11,552 nucleotides of DNA from Azoarcus sp. (GTDB taxonomy: Bacteria; Pseudomonadota; Gammaproteobacteria; Burkholderiales; Rhodocyclaceae): NCBI GenBank assembly GCA_031285365.1, contig JAITWP010000059.1, positions 1 to 11,552 of the forward strand. The letters are read 5' to 3'. The notes under the pieces are model-generated. The model was given only the letters and a program-made list of their open reading frames with translations. It searched no databases and had not been told where the DNA came from. The position numbers were made by a program, and so were the translations under genes. This document shows, in pieces, positions 5,806 to 11,552 of the stretch (positions are counted from its first letter, which is position 1; each line of letters starts with the position of its first letter).

Positions 5806-6842
5806 TGACCGATACCAGACCGATGTTTGCGATGAAAGCGTGGCTCTTCGCCGGGTTGTGCATGTTGTGCGGCCAGTCTTTCGCCGATCAGGGCGCTGCG
5901 GCAGGCGGCGGGTTGTTAACCGCTGAAAACGCATGCGAGAGATCCCCGGAACCGACGGCGTCGAATCCGCTGACCTGGCTTGTCCGTATCGGCGAAGCCA
6001 GCCGACAGCTCAATTACGTCGGAACCTTCAGTTACCAGACGGGGTGGCGTACCGAGACATCGCGCATCGTGCATCGCTATGCCAAAGGCGTGGAAAGCGA
6101 ACGCATGGAAGTACTCGACGGCAGTCCCCGCGAAGTCATCCGGCAAGGCAAGGAGCTGCGTTGCGTATTTCCTGCGCAACGCACTGTCATCATGGGTCAG
6201 GCCACCGCCCGTGGCATGTTTCCAGGGCGTTTGCCGAGAAACTATGACGAAATGACGGAAAATTACCGTGTCCGGCTGGATGGCGTGGAGCGTATCGCCG
6301 GGTATGAGGCCCAGAAGCTGGTACTCGAACCGCGCGACGAATTTCGCTTCGGCCATGTGTTGTGGGCCGAACTGCAAAGCGGCCTGCTTCTCAAGTCGCA
6401 AGTGCTCGATGTCAAAGGAGAGCCGATCGAGCAATTTGTCTTCAGTGATGTACGCATCGGTGGAGAGGTTGACGACGAATTGCTTGTGCCCCGCGTGAAG
6501 GTCGATGCGGGTTGGCACACGATCGATGTCGGATGGGACGACAGGACGCAATTCGAGAAGCAATGGAGGCTCAGGGAATCCTTGCCTGGTTTCACGCTGA
6601 TAGTGATAACACGCCATCGCGTTGGAGGGGCCTTGCAAATGGTATTCAGCGATGGAATCGCGGCGATTTCGGTCTTCATCGAACCGGTAGAAACGGGAGT
6701 TGAGGCGCGCGGAGCTTATCCAGAAGGTGGCACGGTCAGCGTTTTCGAGCGTATCGCGAGTGGTCACCGGATCACGGCGATGGGCGAAGTGCCCGCATCT
6801 GTCGTGCAACGGGCAGCCGAGGCCATCGAGGCGCTCAAGTGA
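5805..6842 (+). CDS. rseB: Periplasmic sigma-E regulator RseB/MucB
   Basis: A 345-residue protein. RseB binds the periplasmic tail of RseA and shields it from proteolysis; lipopolysaccharide or lipid signals displace it. A signal peptide is visible: a basic start, the hydrophobic stretch AWLFAGLCMLCG and a likely type I site after Ser-Phe-Ala27. The N-terminal MucB/RseB domain spans about 50-220, with NPLTWLVRIGEASRQLNYVG and the RHxx-like IVHRYAKGVESERMEVLDG, both family hallmarks, and REVIRQGKELRC. The smaller C-terminal domain follows, from about 230 to 340. The start overlaps the rseA stop by one base; GGAGG lies 13 bases upstream. Later in-frame ATGs at 5823 and 5832 are possible starts and would still keep the signal peptide. 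The cysteines near the signal peptide do not form a good lipobox, so it is probably soluble in the periplasm. The stop overlaps the rseC start. Confidence 0.93.
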   Translation: MTDTRPMFAMKAWLFAGLCMLCGQSFADQGAAAGGGLLTAENACERSPEPTASNPLTWLVRIGEASRQLNYVGTFSYQTGWRTETSRIVHRYAKGVESERMEVLDGSPREVIRQGKELRCVFPAQRTVIMGQATARGMFPGRLPRNYDEMTENYRVRLDGVERIAGYEAQKLVLEPRDEFRFGHVLWAELQSGLLLKSQVLDVKGEPIEQFVFSDVRIGGEVDDELLVPRVKVDAGWHTIDVGWDDRTQFEKQWRLRESLPGFTLIVITRHRVGGALQMVFSDGIAAISVFIEPVETGVEARGAYPEGGTVSVFERIASGHRITAMGEVPASVVQRAAEAIEALK

Positions 6843-7306
6843 TCGAAACCAGGGCGGTCGTCGTGCGCGCCGGGGAGGGCAGGGCATGGGTTCGTTTGCT
6901 CGAACACCATGGAGGCTGCGGGCGCTGCGATGAGCCCGGCGGCTGTCATGCGCCCCGGTTGGCGGAGATGTTCCGGGGAGGCGAAAAGACTTTCGCGGTG
7001 GATGATCCTTTTGGCCTGTGCGTGGATGAGCAGGTCAGGATTGTGATCGACGAAGGCGTGCCGTTGCGGGCGGCCCTGTCGAGTTATGGTCTGGGGACGG
7101 CGCTCGCTTTGGGCGGTGCCGCGCTGGGCGTCTGGCTGGCTCCGGCGACGCAAGCCGATCTGGGGGCGGTCGTGGGGCTGGTGCTCGGGATTGTTGTGAC
7201 GTTGTTTATCCTGGGCTTTCGCGCCCGACGACGTGATTTGTGGCGTCTGCGCGTCGAGCGGGATGCCACCGCTGTCGAATGCATGGGCATGGAGCGGGGC
7301 GCGTGA
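6839..7306 (+). CDS. rseC: RseC/MucC family membrane redox protein
   Basis: A 155-residue integral inner-membrane protein. In E. coli, RseC acts with the RsxABCDGE complex in reducing the iron-sulfur regulator SoxR; its effect on sigma-E is minor. The N-terminal cytoplasmic part carries the family motif C-x2-C-x5-C (Cys27, Cys30, Cys36 in GCGRCDEPGGCH). A VDEQVRIVIDEG beta segment follows, then two transmembrane helices at about 79-101 and 108-127 and a basic C-terminal tail starting RARRR. The start is a GTG that overlaps the rseB stop as GTGA, so translation is probably coupled. The stop is itself overlapped by the GTG of the next gene in the same way. The rest of the Rsx system is not in the window. 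Confidence 0.9.
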   Translation: MIETRAVVVRAGEGRAWVRLLEHHGGCGRCDEPGGCHAPRLAEMFRGGEKTFAVDDPFGLCVDEQVRIVIDEGVPLRAALSSYGLGTALALGGAALGVWLAPATQADLGAVVGLVLGIVVTLFILGFRARRRDLWRLRVERDATAVECMGMERGA

Positions 7307-7566
7307 ATGCGCGTGCGGGCGTGTTCACGGTTCTGAGCCGCCAATGGTGCCATCTCTGTCATGAACTGATCGAGGCGCTGGAACCGATCGCGCAACATTA
7401 CGGCTGGCGGATCGAGGTTGTCGATGTCGAGCAGGAGCCGGAGTTGGAGGGGCGTTGGGATGAACTGATCCCCGTCCTGCTCGTGGATGGTGTGGAAATA
7501 TGCCATCACCGGCTCGACGCAGAGGCCGTACACGCATTTTGCAAGGCTTTTCCGATAGAATCCTAA
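7303..7566 (+). CDS. Glutaredoxin-like thiol oxidoreductase (DUF836 family)
   Basis: A small thioredoxin-fold protein of 87 residues. The redox motif C-x-x-C is Cys16-His-Leu-Cys19 in RQWCHLCHELIEAL, after the first beta strand (VFTVLSR). WRIEVVDVEQEPEL forms the second strand, and DELIPVLLVDGVEI has the cis-proline and strand that close the fold. This pattern and length fit the DUF836/glutaredoxin-like family; its natural partners are unknown. The start is a GTG overlapping the rseC stop (GTGA), chosen because it gives the fold's first strand with no extra residues. Upstream in-frame codons lie deep inside rseC. Close coupling to rseC, which has its own cysteine cluster, hints at a shared redox role, but that is inference. 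Confidence 0.85.
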   Translation: MNARAGVFTVLSRQWCHLCHELIEALEPIAQHYGWRIEVVDVEQEPELEGRWDELIPVLLVDGVEICHHRLDAEAVHAFCKAFPIES

Positions 7567-7601
7567 AGTTTTGCCGGACAACCTTTGCTCCATACCCGCC
7601 G

Positions 7602-9398
7602 ATGCACCCTATTCGCAATTTCTCCATCATCGCTCATATCGACCACGGTAAATCCACGCTCGCCGATCGACTCATCCATCTTTGCGGGGGGTTGTCGTCG
7701 CGCGAAATGGAAGAACAGGTGCTCGACTCAATGGACATCGAGCGCGAGCGCGGCATCACCATCAAGGCACAGACGGCTGCGTTGCAATACAAGGCTCGTG
7801 ATGGGCAAACCTACAACCTGAACCTGATCGACACGCCCGGACACGTCGACTTCTCTTACGAAGTGAGCCGTTCGCTGTCGGCCTGCGAAGGGGCGCTGCT
7901 GGTGGTGGATGCCTCGCAGGGCGTGGAAGCGCAGACGGTGGCGAACTGCTACACCGCGATCGACCTGAATGTGGAAGTCGTGCCGGTGCTCAACAAGATC
8001 GACCTGCCAGCGGCCGACCCCGACAACGCGCGGGAAGAGATCGAAGATGTCATCGGGGTCGACGCCTCGGAAGCTATCGAGTGCTCGGCCAAGACCGGGC
8101 AGGGCGTCGAAGATGTGCTCGAAGCCATCATCGCCCGCATTCCACCGCCCAGGGGCAATCCCGATGGGCCACTGAAAGCCCTGATCATTGACTCCTGGTT
8201 TGACAACTACGTTGGCGTCGTCATGCTGGTCAGGGTGGTCGATGGCGTGCTGCGGGTCAAGGATCGCATCCTGCTGATGTCGACTGGCGCGCAATATTCG
8301 TGCGATCAGGTCGGCGTATTCACCCCGCGTTCGGTCGAACGCGAAAAACTCGCTGCCGGTGAAGTGGGTTTCGTCATTGCGGGCATCAAGGAACTGGAAG
8401 CGGCGCGGGTGGGCGACACGCTGACGCTGGCAACCCGTCCAGCGGATGCGCCCCTGCCGGGATTCAAGGAAATCAAGTCGCAGGTGTTTGCGGGCCTCTA
8501 CCCGGTGGAGTCCTCTGAATACGACCAACTGCGTGATTCCCTCGAAAAACTGCGACTGAACGATGCCTCACTGCATTTCGAACCGGAAGTCTCCCAGGCG
8601 CTGGGATTCGGTTTTCGCTGCGGGTTCCTGGGGTTGCTGCACATGGACATCGTGCAGGAGCGGCTGGAGCGGGAATTCGACATGGATCTCATCACCACCT
8701 CGCCGACGGTGGTCTACGAGGTCGTGCTCAACAGCGGTGAGGTCATTCACGTCGAAAATCCGTCCAAACTGCCCGAACCCGGCAAATACCAGGACATTCG
8801 TGAACCGATCATCACCGTGACGATCTTCGTGCCGCAGGAGTACGTCGGCCCGGTTCTGACACTGTGCAACCAGAAACGCGGCTCTCAGGTGGACATGCGC
8901 TACCACGGTCGCCAAGTGCAGATCATCTATGAGATGCCGATGAGCGAAGTGATCATGGATTTCTTCGACAAACTGAAATCGGTGTCGCGCGGCTACGCCT
9001 CGCTGGACTACGAATTCAAGGAATACCGTTCGGCAGACCTCGTCAAGCTCGATATGATGGTGGCAGGCGAGAAGGTCGATGCGCTCTCGGTGATCGTTCA
9101 CCGCTCCAGCGCCCAGTATCGCGGACGGGAACTGGCCACCCGGCTACGCAAGCTGATTCCGCGCCAGATGTTCGATGTTGCCGTACAGGCGGCCATCGGT
9201 TCGCACATCATCTCTCGCGAAACCATCAAGGCGATGCGCAAGAACGTGCTTGCAAAATGTTATGGTGGTGACATTACCCGCAAGAAAAAGCTGCTCGAAA
9301 AGCAGAAAGAAGGCAAGAAACGCATGAAACAGGTAGGCAATGTCGAAATCCCGCAAGAGGCTTTCCTTGCCGTGCTGAGAACCGACGAGGGGAAGTGA
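7602..9398 (+). CDS. lepA: Elongation factor 4 (ribosome back-translocase LepA)
   Basis: A 598-residue translational GTPase (E. coli LepA is 599). It binds ribosomes near the tRNA translocation step and has also been linked to 30S subunit assembly. The G domain is complete: G1 AHIDHGKS (residues 11-18), switch II DTPGH (77-81) and G4 NKID (131-134). The EF-G-like domains follow, with FGFRCGFLGLLHM as a strong signature, and then the LepA-specific C-terminal domain ending KKRMKQVGNVEIPQEAF. The ATG at 7602 gives MHPIRNFSIIAHIDHG, matching the family N-terminus. Upstream in-frame codons back to 7500 fall inside the preceding gene in another frame and are rejected. It begins 35 bases after the thiol-oxidoreductase stop without an evident ribosome site. 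Confidence 0.98.
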   Translation: MHPIRNFSIIAHIDHGKSTLADRLIHLCGGLSSREMEEQVLDSMDIERERGITIKAQTAALQYKARDGQTYNLNLIDTPGHVDFSYEVSRSLSACEGALLVVDASQGVEAQTVANCYTAIDLNVEVVPVLNKIDLPAADPDNAREEIEDVIGVDASEAIECSAKTGQGVEDVLEAIIARIPPPRGNPDGPLKALIIDSWFDNYVGVVMLVRVVDGVLRVKDRILLMSTGAQYSCDQVGVFTPRSVEREKLAAGEVGFVIAGIKELEAARVGDTLTLATRPADAPLPGFKEIKSQVFAGLYPVESSEYDQLRDSLEKLRLNDASLHFEPEVSQALGFGFRCGFLGLLHMDIVQERLEREFDMDLITTSPTVVYEVVLNSGEVIHVENPSKLPEPGKYQDIREPIITVTIFVPQEYVGPVLTLCNQKRGSQVDMRYHGRQVQIIYEMPMSEVIMDFFDKLKSVSRGYASLDYEFKEYRSADLVKLDMMVAGEKVDALSVIVHRSSAQYRGRELATRLRKLIPRQMFDVAVQAAIGSHIISRETIKAMRKNVLAKCYGGDITRKKKLLEKQKEGKKRMKQVGNVEIPQEAFLAVLRTDEGK

Positions 9399-9435
9399 GG
9401 CGCCCCCCTCTTGTCACTGAACGATTGGAGACGAT

Positions 9436-10233
9436 GTGGATTTATCCAGTGTTGATTTTGCCCTGATCCTGTTCGTACTGACGCTCATCACCGGTTTCCT
9501 GTGGTGCATGGATCGCTTTTACGCCCGCGCGCGCCGCGCGCCCGATGCGCCCTCGCCCTGGTGGGTGGAGTGGGGGGCTGCCTTTTTTCCGGTGGTGCTG
9601 ATCGTTTTCGGCCTGCGCTCCTTCATCGTCGAGCCATACAAGATTCCTTCCGGTTCGATGATTCCAACCCTGTTGGAAGGTGATTTCATTGCAGTGAATA
9701 AATTTACCTATGGCATCCGGCTGCCGATCCTCAATACCCGGATCATCAGCATCAATATGCCGAAGCGCGGTGAAGTCATGGTCTTTCAGTATCCCCTCGA
9801 CCCGAGGCAGAGCTATATCAAGCGGGTAGTGGGGCTGCCGGGTGATACGGTCGAATACATGGAAAAGAGGCTCACCATCAACGGTGAAAAAGTGGATACG
9901 GTGGAATCCGGTAAATATCTGCACCGCCTTCACTATTCACCGAAGTACACCGAAAAACTTGGCGAGGCTGCGCACGACATTCTGATCGAACCAGAGGCGC
10001 CCGCTTTCGTGCGCGATGTGATGAATTATCCGTTCCGGGATAATTGTGCTCATAACGAGCGTGGTTTCAGTTGTAAAGTCCCTGAAGGGCATTATCTGGT
10101 CATGGGCGACAATCGTGACAATAGTGCTGACAGCCGGGTGTGGGGGTTCGTTCCGGATGAAAATATCGTCGGGCGGGCATTCTTCATCTGGTTCAATTTC
10201 AACGATCTGGGGCGCATTGGCAGCTTCCGGTGA
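9436..10233 (+). CDS. lepB: Signal peptidase I
   Basis: A 265-residue inner-membrane serine protease that removes signal peptides from exported proteins. Two N-terminal transmembrane helices (about 6-24 and 46-63) hold the catalytic domain in the periplasm. The Ser-Lys dyad is Ser74 in KIPSGSMIPTL and Lys129 in SYIKRVVGLPGD. The later family box GDNRDNSADSRVWGFVP starts at 224. Cys204 and Cys213 lie where E. coli LepB has its disulfide. It is shorter than E. coli LepB (324 aa) but normal for many proteobacteria. The start is a GTG with TTGGAG five bases upstream. An ATG two bases earlier is in another frame and stops after ten codons. It follows lepA by 37 bases, the classic lepA-lepB pairing, and would process RseB among others. 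Confidence 0.97.
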   Translation: MDLSSVDFALILFVLTLITGFLWCMDRFYARARRAPDAPSPWWVEWGAAFFPVVLIVFGLRSFIVEPYKIPSGSMIPTLLEGDFIAVNKFTYGIRLPILNTRIISINMPKRGEVMVFQYPLDPRQSYIKRVVGLPGDTVEYMEKRLTINGEKVDTVESGKYLHRLHYSPKYTEKLGEAAHDILIEPEAPAFVRDVMNYPFRDNCAHNERGFSCKVPEGHYLVMGDNRDNSADSRVWGFVPDENIVGRAFFIWFNFNDLGRIGSFR

Positions 10234-10243
10234 TATTGATGCA

Positions 10244-10250
10244 GGGAGGA
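10244..10250 (+). promoter_or_regulatory. Shine-Dalgarno site that fixes the DUF4845 start
   Basis: GGGAGGA ends four bases before the ATG at 10255. The in-frame GTG at 10252 is only one base away from it, too close to be used. Confidence 0.75.
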
Positions 10251-10254
10251 TGTG

Positions 10255-10620
10255 ATGAAATCCCGACAACACGGCCTTAGCCTGATTGGCATGTTTTTCG
10301 TGGCGCTCCTGCTGGCGGGCGCGTTACTGGTGGGTTTCAAGTCGGTCGGGCCGTACAAGGAGTATTTTGCGCTCCAGCGCATCATTGGACTGGTGGCTGA
10401 CGAAGGCAGTAACGGCGCATCTGAGTCCGAGATGCGGCGAAGTTTTGATCGCCGCGCCAATATTGACAGCATTGATGAGATCAAGGCGAGCGATCTTGTT
10501 TTCAGTAAGCAGGGCGGGCGCGTCGTGGTCGAGGCCGAATACGAGCGAAAGGTTCCGCTCGTCGGCAGGGTCAGTCTGGCGTTCGATTTCAAGGCTTCGA
10601 GCAAAGACAGCCGTAAATGA
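10255..10620 (+). CDS. DUF4845 family membrane protein
   Basis: A 121-residue protein with a short basic N-terminus, one hydrophobic helix (about residues 8-28, LSLIGMFFVALLLAGALLVGF) and a small soluble domain thereafter. DUF4845 proteins are typically found between lepB and rnc in beta- and gammaproteobacteria, and no function is established. The conserved features are the RQHGLSLIG start, the PYKEYFALQRII segment after the helix and the final Y-E-R-K-V-P-L-V-G-x-V strand. The N-terminus looks like a type IV prepilin leader (G followed by a hydrophobic run) but lacks the Glu at +5, so processing as a pilin is unlikely. The ATG at 10255 is chosen on the ribosome site. Its stop overlaps the rnc start (ATGA). 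Confidence 0.82.
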   Translation: MKSRQHGLSLIGMFFVALLLAGALLVGFKSVGPYKEYFALQRIIGLVADEGSNGASESEMRRSFDRRANIDSIDEIKASDLVFSKQGGRVVVEAEYERKVPLVGRVSLAFDFKASSKDSRK

Positions 10621-11306
10621 CGGAATTCACTGACCGCCTGCAACGCAAGCTCAGCCATGTCTTTGCCGACCCAAGCCTGCTTGCGCAGGCGCTGACCCAC
10701 CGCAGTTTCGGGCAACCCAACAATGAGCGGTTCGAGTTCCTCGGCGACAGCGTGCTCAATTGCGCGATGTCGATGGTGCTGTTCGAGCGTTTTCCCGGCT
10801 TGCAGGAGGGTGATCTGTCCAGGGTACGGGCCTCGCTGGTGTGCCAGGATGCGTTGGTCCGTGTGGCGACCGATCTCGATCTCGGTTCCTGCCTGCGCAT
10901 GGGAGAGGGCGAGTTGCGTTCCGGCGGTTTTCGTCGTCCTTCCATCCTGGCCGACGCACTGGAGGCGCTCATCGCGGCCATCTGTCTCGATGCCGGTTTC
11001 GAGACGGCGCGTGCGTTGGTCGACCGTCTGTTCGAGCCGCTGCTGGCAGAGGTTGATCCCGTTGCACCGGGCAAAGACCCCAAGACCGCTCTTCAGGAAT
11101 GGTTGCAGGGCCGCAGGATTGCCTTGCCGACGTACTCGATGATCCGCGTGCTGGGCGAGGCGCACGCGCAGGAGTTTGAAGTGTCCTGCGAAGTACCGAA
11201 ATTCTCGTTGCGCACCGTGGGGCGCGGCAGCAGTCGGCGCTCGGCGGAACAACGCTCGGCGGAACTGGCACTGGCGCAGTTGAGAGAAAATGTACGACAT
11301 GGATGA
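10617..11306 (+). CDS. rnc: Ribonuclease III
   Basis: A 229-residue double-strand-specific RNase (E. coli 226). It cuts rRNA precursors, some mRNAs and sense-antisense duplexes. The catalytic domain carries the signature NERFEFLGDS, with Glu37, Glu40 and Asp44, and LADALEALIAAI, with the metal-binding Asp113 and Glu116. The C-terminal double-stranded-RNA-binding domain (about 155-223) starts DPKTALQEWLQG and ends in the SAEQRSAELALAQL helix. The ATG at 10617 overlaps the upstream stop by four bases, which suggests translational coupling. It overlaps the start of era, its usual neighbour; both proteins act in 16S rRNA maturation. Confidence 0.97.
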   Translation: MTEFTDRLQRKLSHVFADPSLLAQALTHRSFGQPNNERFEFLGDSVLNCAMSMVLFERFPGLQEGDLSRVRASLVCQDALVRVATDLDLGSCLRMGEGELRSGGFRRPSILADALEALIAAICLDAGFETARALVDRLFEPLLAEVDPVAPGKDPKTALQEWLQGRRIALPTYSMIRVLGEAHAQEFEVSCEVPKFSLRTVGRGSSRRSAEQRSAELALAQLRENVRHG

Positions 11307-11552
11307 TCCCGTTCCCATTTCTGGCTCTGAAGTCGGCCGTGCCGGATTCGTGGCAATCGTGGGTCGTCCGAACGTGGGCAAGTCGACGCTGCTCAACCGG
11401 CTGATCGGGCAAAAGATCAGCATCGTGTCGAGCAAGGCTCAGACGACCCGCCACCGGGTGACGGGCATTCTGAGCACCGGGAATGTCCAGTTCGTGTTCG
11501 TCGATACGCCGGGTTTTCAGACACGGCGCGGCAATGCACTCAACCGCGCGAT
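11290..11552 (+). CDS. era: GTPase Era, N-terminal part (3' end outside window)
   Basis: The first 87 residues of a GTPase needed for 16S rRNA maturation and 30S assembly. The P-loop GRPNVGKS is at residues 25-32, the switch I region SKAQTTRHRVTGI at about 48-60 and the switch II motif VDTPGFQT starts at 71. The QTTRHR sequence is typical of Era rather than of other TrmE-Era-EngA GTPases. The KH RNA-binding domain lies beyond the window. The start is probably the ATG at 11290, with GAGAG a few bases upstream, which overlaps rnc by 17 bases. A second in-frame ATG at 11299 would make the protein three residues shorter. Confidence 0.95.
   Translation, partial: MYDMDDPVPISGSEVGRAGFVAIVGRPNVGKSTLLNRLIGQKISIVSSKAQTTRHRVTGILSTGNVQFVFVDTPGFQTRRGNALNRA

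Noticed and set aside
7500..7601. N-terminal extension of LepA to an ATG at 7500
   Set aside because: It lies within the preceding thiol-oxidoreductase gene in another frame, and LepA proteins start at the residue encoded at 7602.

Overview
The window is a high-GC (about 60%) proteobacterial chromosome segment made almost entirely of conserved housekeeping genes. The most likely source is a betaproteobacterium. The reasons are the order fabG-acpP-fabF followed by a small membrane protein and then the rpoE/rse block, the lepA-lepB-DUF4845-rnc-era run, and protein sequences that are close to, but clearly distinct from, their Escherichia coli counterparts. GTG start codons are common (fabF, nadB, rseC, the glutaredoxin-like gene and lepB).

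Layout, left to right. (1) 2-2385, + strand: the 3' end of fabG, then acpP, fabF and a YgfX-like two-helix membrane protein. This is the tail of the type II fatty-acid synthesis cluster. acpP has its own likely extended -10 promoter and is followed by a strong intrinsic terminator before fabF, which fits the need for much more carrier protein than enzyme. (2) 2386-2845: a non-coding gap where ygfX and nadB converge. It is filled by a composite palindromic repeat: two inverted arms, a three-copy 17-bp tandem repeat between them, and a tandem array of about four 39-bp units on the right. (3) 2846-4447, - strand: nadB, L-aspartate oxidase of NAD synthesis, with a likely extended -10 promoter in the nadB/rpoE divergent gap. 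(4) 4638-7566, + strand: rpoE (extracytoplasmic sigma factor), rseA (membrane anti-sigma), rseB (periplasmic regulator), rseC (membrane redox protein) and a glutaredoxin-like thiol protein, joined by 1-4 nt overlaps from rseA onward. The mucD/degP-type protease gene often found in this operon is absent. (5) 7602-11552, + strand: lepA (elongation factor 4), lepB (signal peptidase I), a DUF4845 membrane protein, rnc (RNase III) and the start of era, which runs off the window.

The genes link envelope biogenesis and its surveillance (fatty-acid synthesis, protein export, sigma-E response) with ribosome and RNA metabolism (LepA, RNase III, Era). I found no undescribed multi-gene system. The least ordinary item is the composite palindromic repeat. 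Within it, hairpin stems differ in sequence between copies but keep their base pairing, which suggests a structured, possibly mobilisable, non-coding element.
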